From: Steinernema hermaphroditum
Taxonomy: Eukaryota > Nematoda > Chromadorea > Rhabditida > Steinernematidae
Assembly (NCBI GenBank): GCA_030435675.1
Contig: CM059624.1
Span: forward strand, 1,202,769 to 1,266,768
Direction of reading: 5' to 3'
Length of the DNA: 64,000 nucleotides
A program made the translations under genes and the position numbers. Each line of letters begins with the position of its first letter. The first letter of the stretch is position 1. Positions 32,423-43,823 of the stretch are shown piece by piece. The notes beneath the pieces were generated by a model. The model did no database searches. It saw only the letters and a list, made by a program, of their open reading frames with translations, and was not told the origin of the DNA.

Positions 32423-33271
32423 ATGGAGACGGTCTCCCTACAATTTTGCGAAGCTGTCGCCTCATCACTCTCAGAAGAGTCCCTGCGGCATCTCTCCACC
32501 GTACGCAATTTCGTGTGGCGATCCGCTGCTGGAAGAGTTCGGACTAAAACGACATATTTCAGGTTGTATGTTCATGTCAGCGACATCATCAAGCCTTTCA
32601 GAATAAGCTATGAGAGTTCGATAACGGTGAATGACCTTTGCAATGCGAAATCCCCTCGATGCTCTGAAGTTGTAATTAGTGACAACTCGCGCACCGTACT
32701 ACCGGAACGAAGAAGACTTGAGGCTTTTCTTAATGTGAAACACATGGAAGTTCTCATAATGCGCTATCTCACCTTCTTCGACAGCCACCTCGGGAACTTT
32801 TGGCCCGACTACATTGTCCAGCTTGTGATCATTGGGTGCAAATTCCGCACAAACTCGCCATTTGCCCCGTGGCTACACCGCCTTCTCGGAAACAACATTC
32901 TCCGGTATATTTCCATCAGTGAAACAAGTCTTCTGGAGCAGACTACGGTGGACCTCGAAGAAGCCCTGATGAAGGCAATCACACAGGGAAGTGCCCTGTC
33001 GCATGTGCACGTGCGGAACAACACGAATTTCGTGAATCTATCCGCCGGATCAGTTACAAAAGTGATCGAGTTTTGGGTGAATTCAAAGGAGGGATTTAAG
33101 CGACGTGTGAATCTTTATTTTAGCGACGTCAACGCGACTGCACCTTGCAATTTGCACATGGAATATCTTAGATCCAGTGGTCGCATCGATCACAAGTCGT
33201 CGTCTTGTTATGCGCGCTGGTCGCGCGAGATGGGAGCCGATGTTGTATCTTTTATGCAGCGAAGGCGTTAG
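32423..33271 (+). CDS. F-box-like protein F2, array unit 1
   Basis: Single exon, 282 residues from the ATG at 32423. The N-terminus METVSLQFCEAVASSLSEES with W--A about 20 residues later follows the family plan, and it aligns along its length with the gene at 306: FWPDYIVQLVIIGCKF, WLHRLL, EGFKRRVNL. AATAAA at 33290-33295. Role unknown; possible ubiquitin-ligase adaptor. Confidence 0.8.
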   Translation: METVSLQFCEAVASSLSEESLRHLSTVRNFVWRSAAGRVRTKTTYFRLYVHVSDIIKPFRISYESSITVNDLCNAKSPRCSEVVISDNSRTVLPERRRLEAFLNVKHMEVLIMRYLTFFDSHLGNFWPDYIVQLVIIGCKFRTNSPFAPWLHRLLGNNILRYISISETSLLEQTTVDLEEALMKAITQGSALSHVHVRNNTNFVNLSAGSVTKVIEFWVNSKEGFKRRVNLYFSDVNATAPCNLHMEYLRSSGRIDHKSSSCYARWSREMGADVVSFMQRRR

Positions 33272-33378
33272 TGAATATGAAAGTTCCGAAATAAATTACT
33301 AAAGATGATGCAGGAAAACTGTGGGAAAATAGGCGCACAACCGTAGTTATATACTCCCCGACGCTTTGAGCATACGGA

Positions 33379-33451
33379 GCCCCTTTAGCTCAGCCGGTAG
33401 AGCGTTAGACTTTTAATCTAACGGCCAAGGGTTCGAATCCCTTAGGGGGCG
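33379..33451 (+). tRNA. tRNA-Lys(TTT), array unit 1
   Basis: Acceptor GCCCCTT pairs with AGGGGGC (one G-T), D-arm TAGCTCAGCCGGTAGAGC, anticodon loop CTTTTAA (TTT), T-loop GGTTCGAATCC, discriminator G, then a T6 terminator. Canonical tRNA-Lys. Confidence 0.97.
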
Positions 33452-33940
33452 AATTTTTTCTTCGAACACAGCATCTCTTAGATGCTTGCTTTTGAACTTT
33501 GTTGGGTTTCGCAGTCACAATATGACATTCATTCGACATTCGTTTCAGCGACCTGGTAATATTCTTAAATCATCTTACAGGGTATCTTCCATAATGGCGC
33601 TGTGGTTCACTATAGGTGATCGAACTCTTCCATAAAGTGGTTCCTCTTCCATAAAGTTTTTATACCTATAGCTTTGGGAATTGTAATATTTATTCATCTG
33701 ATGCCACGGATATCACCTGTAGAGCGCGCTTAGAAATCGTTTTACAAAAACCAGACGAGAACGATCAAAAGAGCATTTAGAGTATAGCCTAAACCAGTAC
33801 CGTTTAATTTATAACCAAGGACGGTTATATATTAGAAACGTTAAATAAGAGAGGAATCTAATGAGAGTAAGTTAAAATATGCAATAATTGTGGGTTAAAC
33901 AATTACAATAGCAAAGGCATGCCGAAGTATGCCGAATACT
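33452..33940. other. Spacer between tRNA-Lys and srx copy 2
   Basis: AT-rich spacer, no gene recognised. Repeated at 39862-40350. Confidence 0.4.
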
Positions 33941-35151
33941 TCACTGAGGTTCTTGAGGAGGAGGTGCTACGGTCGTCTGATCCGCAAATGGTTCCACACT
34001 GTTGGTCACGGTCTTCGATTTGCCTCGGAAAAGTCTGCGCACTTCCGGATTGAAGAGAATAAGAGCCAATCTGAAAGGTTTCACTATGTTTCTATTCTCT
34101 GAAAAGGTTTCGATACCCATTGTTGACGTGAGTCACGATGATGCTGTCGAATGCCACAATGTTCCATCCGATATGAGCTGAGTTTCTGTTGTTCACAATG
34201 GAGATAATGGCCAGTGTACCCATCATGGTGACATTTTGAACAGCTGTCTAAACGTGCTCCAATGGTTAGTTCTCTGTGGTCAGAATGGGGGCATGCCTGC
34301 GCGAAGAATCGGACGTTTCTGCGGAAGTTCTCGTCCTGCGCCTCCTTCGCGTATTTCAACTTGATTTGGACGATTCTGCCGAAAGTGACGAAGTCGTTGA
34401 TGAGGGAGGCGATGCACATGATCGTGCAGCCCCTGTTGAAGATGGATCCGATAAGCGAGACTTCCCTCTCGCTGCGCTCGCATCGGATGTAGATGAACTC
34501 GTAGTACTTAGGACTGTAGCCGATCATCTGACACGGCACCACTGAATAGGGCTCAGATACGATCGTTGCAGCCATGGATTCTCACCGATATAAAGTGACA
34601 TGAGGACTGTGACAGCTGACCATGCGAAGATAATGCAATTCCTAGTGACTTTCCTGTTGAAGAGGGAGTCGTACTTCAGGGGAGCGCAAACGGCCAACAT
34701 CCGATTGGCCGAGACGAACTGGTGCATGATGCAGGACTCGGAGGCGAAGAAGTATCCGATCATGAAGATGGTGACGCCGAACGTGGGGGGAATGTCTTTT
34801 GGTTGACTGAGAAAATATGCGATGGCCGGGGGATGAGTCACTTACAGTACGGTAACCGGGGCCGAGTAGAGAACGTGCACGATGTTGGACCCGATCTCTC
34901 CGATCGTTCGGCTCACCCAAAACGCACCGAAAGAATTGTGGAAAATCGTCAGTTTCTTGATGACACACAGATTTAGGATTCCAATCACCACGGCCGAAAT
35001 GGTCAACTGCACAAAATTTAGATCTAGCCACTCCTTATGCACTTACCGCCCATATGGAGACGCCAACCATGGTGTCGAACGTGGTCATAACACCACGTCC
35101 TTCGAGCTCGCTGCCCCACACGAATTTCTCCGACACGTTCGAGGAAGTCAT
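33941..35151 (-). CDS. srx-class chemoreceptor, array copy 2
   Basis: Same six-exon gene as 27534-28741 shifted by 6410; 330 residues. The C-terminus ends TTVAPPPQEPQ and so is one residue longer than copy 1. The GC donor of intron 4 is retained. Residues 1 to about 320 are identical to copy 1. Confidence 0.9.
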
Positions 35152-36729
35152 CTTCACGGTGTGATTCCTTCTCTGATGCCTGTCAGCTTTTATATGCGTG
35201 AACATGAGAGCGATGTGCTCAAAAATATGTAGCGCAGACAATAGTCTTGAAACAATGATATAGCTGATTGTATGCAGAAAGCGTGTCTGAAAACAGCGCA
35301 ATCTTCGAGAAGGACATGCCACATTTCCATGAAAATGCCGCAATAAGACGACGCAGGCTGTCATTTACTACCGTAGTCATATCGCGCAAAGGCTTGACAA
35401 ATAATGAGTTAATGCCTACACGAGGTCCAAGCATTCTATGATCATTGAGTTGCCCGACAAGACACATTCCAATACACTGTCGTCTTGCATTTTAAGTTCC
35501 CGTACCTGTGCTACGGCTACAGTATACATCTTGTAGCTCGTATATTCTAATTTTAGGACTTCACAACCAGCGGCATAATGAAAATGACATGTTTCCGTTT
35601 AGCATAGCCCCTCTTCTCTTCAGATACCTTGTTTTAGCTCTTTATGGAGCACTCGGAGATTCCATATGAGGATAGAATATGATGTATGTTGCCGGTGTCT
35701 TCAACAATACTGCGTTGGAAACAATAACACAGCTGATTGTACAAAAGAAGGGCATGGATGACGATGAGCAGAAATGGTCACGTGCTTTCAATAGAAATGT
35801 CACAAGAAGACAGAAAAGGTATCATTTGCTACTTTAATTATACCGCGTCAAGATTCGATAATGTCTGAGTCACCTGTTCCAAGAAAAGACCAAGATGAAT
35901 ATGAGGGCTTTTGACAAATCGTTTGGTCAGAACATGACACATTATCTCTTTCGCATACGATGTATTGTGAACTGATCTTTGAGTAAAGATTCCTAGCTTG
36001 TATCGAGTTTCTGGACAGTAAACACTGGTTGCCTTCTAATTTTAGGAGCACCCAGGCAGTAGCGTGATTAAAATAACACGTTTCCGTTTATACCGTTGTT
36101 ATTCCCTGGAAATCTACTTTTAGATTTCTGCAATTCTGTAGGATGCATGAAGTGACTAGTGATCTACGCTGCTTGAGGTTAAGGTGCAGAGAATTCTTCT
36201 CGCCTCGTTTTGTCTTCCTCATGCTTACGTCCGTGTTTTCGTAAAGCCTTCACGTCAGCTGTCTGCAGCCACAAAAGTGGTTTTGATATAAAAGATTTCC
36301 GTCACGTTTTTAAACAAAGATCGGCCAAGCATACTCTATACAATTTACAATATTTTCATCCTCAATAATCCTCGAATCCGTTCTAAGGAGCTGATGTCCA
36401 CCGAAGCGACTATAAGCTATTCTTTCTGGTTACAGTATGACTCCACTTACAAGTGAACCGATGGGACCGATCGAGCTAAAAGTGGTATATGACTACGCAT
36501 ACACTAGTAGCTAGGTTTTTGTGCGTCCACGTTTTCTGACTTATCACTTTTGACCGCGACAGGTTATCTTGTAAACATTCGTATGTCCACTTTCAAATTT
36601 CACTCTAAAGAACTCCGCATTTATTCGGCTGATAATGCGTGAAGTTCACACATGTTGGTTATCGCTTATAGCAGAAGCCCAGTCACCTTTTCACATCACC
36701 GTTCTGTTGTGCTCATACTTCCCGTTCCA
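35152..36729. promoter_or_regulatory. Divergent spacer, unit 2
   Basis: Repeat of 28742-30319 with the same internal modules (about 35246-35630, 35715-36130 and 36200-36510). Confidence 0.5.
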
Positions 36730-37695
36730 ATGCGTCCCCGAAAGAAGACAAAGCTTCCTCCATCGCTTGCAGTTCTCCCAAACGACTTCGCACGTCTGCC
36801 GACCGACGTTGTCCATGAGATATTCCACTTGTTTTCGGACATCTACGATGACGTCTGTGAGTTTATTAGGTACTCTCGACGGCATGACGAATATACCCCT
36901 GAAGACTTTCGCACTAAGAGGGTCTTTAAAGGAATATTCAGCAATTTTGGTAAATTTCTGACATTCGACGGACCGTGGGGTGCGGTAGCCAGGACGTTCT
37001 CCGCCTGTACTTGCAATCCTATATATTATACAGCTGACCGGGAGATGTTCGACTGGTCTGTCGACGATAAACGCAATTTGATTGGGAAACAGATCACGGT
37101 TGAACGCATTTCAAAGCAAATTCGCAAAGCAAACATCTGTTTTCCGGTGAAGAAGAAGTTAGCGAAGCACCTTTGTAACTCAATCAAAATCTCGCAAGCT
37201 TCCCATGCTTTTCTCCAACACCTCCGAAACCGTTTCCAAAACATTGAATGGAGTGCTCCCGTGGACAATCACGCAATTGACTTTCTTAAACGAGTAATGG
37301 ACACCAGGTACTTACGCACTCTGAAGATAGCCTCTATGGATTTGTCCTTCGACGATCTTGGTGATTCGGTCAGTCGTTTCGTCCAGCGACCCAATTTTGA
37401 ACACCTGGGTGTGTCCTCTAAGAGCATCTTTCCCTTTGAAGCGCTCGAAGCACTGTACACATCCTGGATCAACAGGAAGTTCTTCGAAGTTCCGAAACAT
37501 GAGATAAGGTCGTTCTTCGACGACGAGTTCTACGAGAGACTCACTGTATTCATACAAGGAAAACTTCATAGCAGGCTCATGCAGAAGAGCGGCCTACGTG
37601 TTATTTTTCCTCATCTTGTGTGGCACAGAGCGACGATAGCAGTACAATTTACGGGAGATCAGCTCACTATTGAAGTGATGAACAGGATGGAGTAG
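36730..37695 (+). CDS. F-box-like protein F1, array unit 2
   Basis: Identical to the product of 30320-31285 (321 residues; alternative start 36652). Confidence 0.8.
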   Translation: MRPRKKTKLPPSLAVLPNDFARLPTDVVHEIFHLFSDIYDDVCEFIRYSRRHDEYTPEDFRTKRVFKGIFSNFGKFLTFDGPWGAVARTFSACTCNPIYYTADREMFDWSVDDKRNLIGKQITVERISKQIRKANICFPVKKKLAKHLCNSIKISQASHAFLQHLRNRFQNIEWSAPVDNHAIDFLKRVMDTRYLRTLKIASMDLSFDDLGDSVSRFVQRPNFEHLGVSSKSIFPFEALEALYTSWINRKFFEVPKHEIRSFFDDEFYERLTVFIQGKLHSRLMQKSGLRVIFPHLVWHRATIAVQFTGDQLTIEVMNRME

Positions 37696-38832
37696 CATGT
37701 TCCTGCTAGCGGTCCATGTAAGCATTAATGAGGCCCACGGCGCGCCTGTCTGTTTATTTTATGGTTAGTAAATTATTGTGGCATTTGTTGCCTCTTTGTT
37801 TCTGCTTCCCCTGACATACTCTATAAGCTCGGAACTTGAAGGAGCGCGGTCACACTGTCCATAACTTGAGATGCAACAATGCGTATCCAGAATGCCGACA
37901 GTTATTCTCATCTCGTTTTGTTTTCCTCATCCTTACCTCCATGTTTGCGTAAAGCCTTCACGTCAGCGGTCTGTGGTAAAAAAAGTGGTTTTGATGTTAG
38001 AGACTTCCGATTTTAATAGTGCTTCCGTCACGAATTTCAACAAAAGATCGGCCGAGCATACTCGATACGATTTTCCTTACGTTCAACCTAAATAATCATC
38101 GAATCCGTGCTTCAGAGTTGGTGTAAAGTAGACCCACAACAAGCCGACGCTCTTTATGGCTCTACTTACAAAGGAACCTTCCGTAAGGGACCGCCTCAGA
38201 TCGATCTAAAAATTGGCACGTGACTAGGCACATGCTAGTAGACATTGCTCCCAAGAGTCGGAAGTTACGTTCAAATGACTATATCCATCCTTGTCAATAT
38301 AGGACCGATGGTCTGTGTCATCCAACTGAGGAGCCTCTCGGTCGCCGGTCGACTTGCTTCCCACAAATTTCTTCTTAATTTTTCATTTTAGATTATAGTC
38401 TCAGCCAACAGGCTTATGGGGTTAACGCTCACTAATGTACATGCGGCAAATTCGAGCTCGATTTGGGCGACCGACCCTTTTGGGATTTCAGCCGTTCCCC
38501 TACAATCAGGACCGTCCCTTCAGGAATGAGCTGGGATTTCGAGTTTCAGGTTTCTGATGCCGATGCCATGTAACACGCATGGGGAACAGAATGGTGAAGC
38601 GCATCAAATTGACATCTCTGGGGTTGACAACTCAAACGGGACGTTCGAGATCCCCGGGAGGACGGTTGAAACGGCTTTATGCCACTTCATCCATTCTATT
38701 GTGACACGTCGGTTAGTTGATCGCTCGGTCTCGCCACGACTTTGCTGCCGCATCGGTCTTAGCTAATTGAATCACACTCTCAGTTCACAGGCAATCTATA
38801 CAAGACTGATCTTATGCTGATATCATTTGACG
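37696..38832. promoter_or_regulatory. Spacer F1-F2 in unit 2
   Basis: Repeat of 31286-32422. Confidence 0.5.
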
Positions 38833-39681
38833 ATGGAGACGGTCTCCCTACAATTTTGCGAAGCTGTCGCCTCATCACTCTCAGAAGAGTCCCTGCGGCA
38901 TCTCTCCACCGTACGCAATTTCGTGTGGCGATCCGCTGCTGGAAGAGTTCGGACTAAAACGACATATTTCAGGTTGTATGTTCATGTCAGCGACATCATC
39001 AAGCCTTTCAGAATAAGCTATGAGAGTTCGATAACGGTGAATGACCTTTGCAATGCGAAATCCCCTCGATGCTCTGAAGTTGTAATTAGTGACAACTCGC
39101 GCACCGTACTACCGGAACGAAGAAGACTTGAGGCTTTTCTTAATGTGAAACACATGGAAGTTCTCATAATGCGCTATCTCACCTTCTTCGACAGCCACCT
39201 CGGGAACTTTTGGCCCGACTACATTGTCCAGCTTGTGATCATTGGGTGCAAATTCCGCACAAACTCGCCATTTGCCCCGTGGCTACACCGCCTTCTCGGA
39301 AACAACATTCTCCGGTATATTTCCATCAGTGAAACAAGTCTTCTGGAGCAGACTACGGTGGACCTCGAAGAAGCCCTGATGAAGGCAATCACACAGGGAA
39401 GTGCCCTGTCGCATGTGCACGTGCGGAACAACACGAATTTCGTGAATCTATCCGCCGGATCAGTTACAAAAGTGATCGAGTTTTGGGTGAATTCAAAGGA
39501 GGGATTTAAGCGACGTGTGAATCTTTATTTTAGCGACGTCAACGCGACTGCACCTTGCAATTTGCACATGGAATATCTTAGATCCAGTGGTCGCATCGAT
39601 CACAAGTCGTCGTCTTGTTATGCGCGCTGGTCGCGCGAGATGGGAGCCGATGTTGTATCTTTTATGCAGCGAAGGCGTTAG
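38833..39681 (+). CDS. F-box-like protein F2, array unit 2
   Basis: Identical to the product of 32423-33271 (282 residues). Confidence 0.8.
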   Translation: METVSLQFCEAVASSLSEESLRHLSTVRNFVWRSAAGRVRTKTTYFRLYVHVSDIIKPFRISYESSITVNDLCNAKSPRCSEVVISDNSRTVLPERRRLEAFLNVKHMEVLIMRYLTFFDSHLGNFWPDYIVQLVIIGCKFRTNSPFAPWLHRLLGNNILRYISISETSLLEQTTVDLEEALMKAITQGSALSHVHVRNNTNFVNLSAGSVTKVIEFWVNSKEGFKRRVNLYFSDVNATAPCNLHMEYLRSSGRIDHKSSSCYARWSREMGADVVSFMQRRR

Positions 39682-39788
39682 TGAATATGAAAGTTCCGAA
39701 ATAAATTACTAAAGATGATGCAGGAAAACTGTGGGAAAATAGGCGCACAACCGTAGTTATATACTCCCCGACGCTTTGAGCATACGGA

Positions 39789-39861
39789 GCCCCTTTAGCT
39801 CAGCCGGTAGAGCGTTAGACTTTTAATCTAACGGCCAAGGGTTCGAATCCCTTAGGGGGCG
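39789..39861 (+). tRNA. tRNA-Lys(TTT), array unit 2
   Basis: Identical to 33379-33451, including the T6 tail. Confidence 0.97.
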
Positions 39862-40350
39862 AATTTTTTCTTCGAACACAGCATCTCTTAGATGCTTGCT
39901 TTTGAACTTTGTTGGGTTTCGCAGTCACAATATGACATTCATTCGACATTCGTTTCAGCGACCTGGTAATATTCTTAAATCATCTTACAGGGTATCTTCC
40001 ATAATGGCGCTGTGGTTCACTATAGGTGATCGAACTCTTCCATAAAGTGGTTCCTCTTCCATAAAGTTTTTATACCTATAGCTTTGGGAATTGTAATATT
40101 TATTCATCTGATGCCACGGATATCACCTGTAGAGCGCGCTTAGAAATCGTTTTACAAAAACCAGACGAGAACGATCAAAAGAGCATTTAGAGTATAGCCT
40201 AAACCAGTACCGTTTAATTTATAACCAAGGACGGTTATATATTAGAAACGTTAAATAAGAGAGGAATCTAATGAGAGTAAGTTAAAATATGCAATAATTG
40301 TGGGTTAAACAATTACAATAGCAAAGGCATGCCGAAGTATGCCGAATACT
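39862..40350. other. Spacer between tRNA-Lys and srx copy 3
   Basis: Repeat of 33452-33940; no gene recognised. Confidence 0.4.
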
Positions 40351-41562
40351 TCACTGAGGTTCTTGAGGAGGAGGTGCTACGGTCGTCTGATCCGCAAATG
40401 GTTCCACACTGTTGGTCACGGTCTTCGATTTGCCTCGGAAAAGTCTGCGCACTTCCGGATTGAAGAGAATAAGAGCCAATCTGAAAGGTTTCACTATGTT
40501 TCTATTCTCTGAAAAGGTTTCGATACCCATTGTTGACGTGAGTCACGATGATGCTGTCGAATGCCACAATGTTCCATCCGATATGAGCTGAGTTTCTGTT
40601 GTTCACAATGGAGATAATGGCCAGTGTACCCATCATGGTGACATTTTGAACAGCTGTCTAAACGTGCTCCAATGGTTAGTTCTCTGTGGTCAGAATGGGG
40701 GCATGCCTGCGCGAAGAATCGGACGTTTCTGCGGAAGTTCTCGTCCTGCGCCTCCTTCGCGTATTTCAACTTGATTTGGACGATTCTGCCGAAAGTGACG
40801 AAGTCGTTGATGAGGGAGGCGATGCACATGATCGTGCAGCCCCTGTTGAAGATGGATCCGATAAGCGAGACTTCCCTCTCGCTGCGCTCGCATCGGATGT
40901 AGATGAACTCGTAGTACTTAGGACTGTAGCCGATCATCTGACACGGCACCACTGAATAGGGCTCAGATACGATCGTTGCAGCCATGGATTCTCACCGATA
41001 TAAAGTGACATGAGGACTGTGACAGCTGACCATGCGAAGATAATGCAATTCCTAGTGACTTTCCTGTTGAAGAGGGAGTCGTACTTCAGGGGAGCGCAAA
41101 CGGCCAACATCCGATTGGCCGAGACGAACTGGTGCATGATGCAGGACTCGGAGGCGAAGAAGTATCCGATCATGAAGATGGTGACGCCGAACGTGGGAGG
41201 AATGTCTTTCGGTTGCCTGAGGAAATATGCGATGGCCGAGGGATGAGTCACTTACAGTACGGTAACCGGGGCCGAGTAGAGAACGTGCACGATGTTGGAC
41301 CCGATTTCTCCGATCGTTCGGCTCACCCAAAACGCACCGAAAGAATTGTGGAAAATCGTCAGTTTCTTGATGACACAGAGGTTCAGGATTCCAATCACCA
41401 CGGCCGAAATCGTCAACTACACAAAAATTTAGATCTAGCTACTCCTTATGCACTTACCGCCCATATGGAGACGCCAACCATGGTGTCGAACGTGGTCATA
41501 ACTCCACGTCCTTGGAGCTCGCTGCCCCACACGAATTTCTCCGACGCATTCGAGGAAGTCAT
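40351..41562 (-). CDS. srx-class chemoreceptor, array copy 3 (5' half diverged)
   Basis: Same six-exon plan; 3' end identical to copy 2 up to 41197, beyond which the exons for TM1-TM2 and the first residues of TM3 differ mostly at silent sites. Only two replacements are seen in that stretch (V to A and E to Q in the first exon). Splice sites all survive. A chimeric but apparently functional gene: its 3' part belongs to the amplified array and its 5' part and promoter to an older paralogue. Confidence 0.88.
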
Positions 41563-42328
41563 CTTCTGGTTATGGTATCACGTCTGCGGTGTGTCTTTTA
41601 TAGACGAACGTGAGAGCGATGTGCGTAAAAACATTCGATGCCTACAATAGCCTCTAACAATGATACACTTGATTGTATGTGGAAAGGTCAGCCCTGATGA
41701 GAGTGACATTTACGAACAAGAAAGATCACGCGCTTTCCATGCAAATGTCACAAGAAGACAAGATGGGCATGATTTGCTACCGTTATTACATCATCTCGAG
41801 ATTCCAAAAAAGTGTTTGACTCATGTATTCTAAGAATAGCGACAACGACTCTGCTCTCTTAACCTCTGACCATTCATTTGTATGCCACGCGGCACATTGA
41901 GTTGATCTCTGAGGTACGATTGAGGTGGTTCTTTCAAGATTTTTAAGGCCAGTGGACAGTAAACACTGCTTGCTTACTAATCTTAGAATCATTCTAGCAG
42001 TGGAATGATTATAATGACATGTTTCTGTTTTTGGCATATTTGTAAACGTTGTTGTTTTCTGCAAATCTACTTTTAGATCTCTGTCGGCCAGACCAGATGG
42101 TGTACGATTTTCATCTAAATTTTTCGCTTTTTAAGTTCTCTAGGAACCCACACCATGTGAGAATCGGATATCAGAATGTTCGACTTATCGTGGCAGTGTC
42201 GGCGCTAGTGAACCTAAACCATCCGTATGCTCTTTTTGCATTGGGCACACACACCACCGGAGCCATAAGCGTGAAAGTCGATGCTTAATCATCATGTTAT
42301 ATCCTTTCACTCATCCAATGTCAGTAGA
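41563..42328. other. Upstream region of srx copy 3
   Basis: Only one copy of the promoter module found twice in the array (about 41650-42090). No F-box-like genes follow; the next feature is tRNA-Lys. No coding exon supported. Confidence 0.5.
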
Positions 42329-42401
42329 GCCCCTTTAGCTCAGCCGGTAGAGCGTTAGACTTTTAATCTAACGGTCAAGGGTTCGAATCCCTTAGGGGGC
42401 G
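42329..42401 (+). tRNA. tRNA-Lys(TTT), third copy
   Basis: Differs from the array copies by one base in the variable region (ACGGTCAAGG for ACGGCCAAGG). The 3' flank GAATTTTTTC is conserved. Confidence 0.97.
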
Positions 42402-42527
42402 AATTTTTTCTAGCAAAATTGAGTGAAGCAAATTACAGAATTTTGCAAAGCACCGCGTCGCTATGCTTGACTAAGCATCACAATGATCCAATATAACCAG
42501 GTAAACTAGGATTCTATCGTTTTAACC

Positions 42528-43160
42528 ATGTCCACATTCCCCCGATTCAACTGCTCCATCTGCCTCGACTGGCTCGACGACGTCCGACCCGTCAAGATCA
42601 CTAAATGCGGTCATGTTTTCCACGAGGAGTGCATCGAAAGAAGCCCGCAATGTCCTTGTTGTCGAGAAGAAGTGAATGAGCTCCATTCGGTCTTCTTCTC
42701 ATCCTCGCCCTTCAATCAAACCGACCAGCAAGGAGAACTGGACAGAGCCTACAAGACGATCGATGCTCTCCAGAAAGAATTGGAGATGTTGAAGAAGGAC
42801 CTAGCAGAAGGGCAGTTTGAAAGGATTTTCCATGACGAGGACTTGCCAAACACAGAAGATGGCTACGAAGTGGATGACTTTGAAGAAGCTGAAGACTTCG
42901 GCGAAATGGACGAAGACACGATTCGCGAGGATCCTGAAGAACGCCTTCCATTGATGTCATCCGATTATGGCTTCCACTGGGAGAGAGTTTCCCACGATAG
43001 CCTCGAATTCAGCACTACATTTGAGCAAGCGGATTCCGACGATTTTTGGGGACCTTTCGACGGTCAGGAGGAAAACGTTACCAGTGTCACCGTTAGGAGA
43101 ACTAGGAGCCGATGGCTTGGGCATCTTAATAGTGAAAATGATTTTAGTGATTCCGACTGA
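42528..43160 (+). CDS. RING-H2 coiled-coil protein, TRAIP-like N-terminus (R1)
   Basis: Single exon, 210 residues. RING at residues 9-45: C-x2-C, then CGHVFHEEC and CPCC (C-C, C-H-H-C, C-C), a RING-H2 zinc site expected to bind an E2 enzyme. It is followed by VFFSSSPFNQT and a coiled coil (ELDRAYKTIDALQKELEMLK), an order seen in TRAIP/NOPO E3 ligases, then a long acidic segment ending FSDSD. Full TRAIP is longer (about 470 residues), so this is a short relative. AATAAA at 43206-43211. Paralogue of the next RING gene. Confidence 0.9.
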   Translation: MSTFPRFNCSICLDWLDDVRPVKITKCGHVFHEECIERSPQCPCCREEVNELHSVFFSSSPFNQTDQQGELDRAYKTIDALQKELEMLKKDLAEGQFERIFHDEDLPNTEDGYEVDDFEEAEDFGEMDEDTIREDPEERLPLMSSDYGFHWERVSHDSLEFSTTFEQADSDDFWGPFDGQEENVTSVTVRRTRSRWLGHLNSENDFSDSD

Positions 43161-43290
43161 AACCTGCACGATCTTAGCTCCATTGACTGTAATTTCCAAA
43201 AGTTGAATAAAGACTAATACATTGTCCTAAGAGTAATGAATTTCATGTACAATTCACGTAATAGCCAATCTGGCGTTATTTGCCAGACGT

Positions 43291-43372
43291 GCAGCGATGT
43301 CCGAGTGGTTAAGGAGTTTGACTCGAAATCAAATGGGCTCTGCCCGCGTAGGTTCGAATCCTGCTCGCTGCG
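43291..43372 (+). tRNA. tRNA-Ser(CGA)
   Basis: Acceptor GCAGCGA pairs with TCGCTGC, anticodon loop CTCGAAA, long variable arm, T-loop GGTTCGAATCC, discriminator G, T5 tail. Confidence 0.97.
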
Positions 43373-43823
43373 AAATTTTTGCTTTGTTTTTAAAATGTCT
43401 ATGTATCAAAGAATACTTGATTTTCTCAATAGCTGACCAATACCACAGTCCTCCGCTCTACCGTCTTCAATGTGTGTCATTCGAGTGTTTTTTAGATCAG
43501 TATTTGCAATGAGGATGGTGACGATGAGAAAGGAGCGCTGACTGCCATCCAGGTAATACAATTTTCTACGTGCTTTCCTGGTGCTCAGGCCGTCCACAAG
43601 CCGGTCACCTCTATCCCCTCGACTTCGGGAGACTCTAGCGCCTCGGTGAGCATCCCCTCGCCTCGGCAGCAATCGCAGCGTGTAAAGTATTGATCCGATA
43701 AGGTGTGAACGGACGAACCAGAACCATCATGTGAACCCAAGCATTGCTTTCACAGAATAACATTGCTTTTGTGTGCTTTTCACATATAAGTCGTCTATAT
43801 CATACTCCATCAACTACCAAAAC
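43373..43823. other. Spacer between tRNA-Ser and second RING gene
   Basis: No gene recognised. Confidence 0.4.

Larger units (their letters stand above)
27559..41197. repeat. Tandem array, 6410-bp unit (2 full units + 819 bp)
   Basis: From ACGGTCGTCTGATCC at 27559 the sequence repeats at 33969 and 40379 (offset 6410 each time). Every line and every open frame I compared between units 1 and 2 is identical, and unit 3 is identical until 41197, where G changes to A at 41198 and substitutions become frequent. Each unit contains, in order, most of an srx receptor (minus), two F-box-like genes (plus) and tRNA-Lys(UUU). Both ends of the identity lie inside srx genes. This is the signature of recent unequal crossing-over between srx paralogues; an assembly artefact is the alternative. 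Confidence 0.9.
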
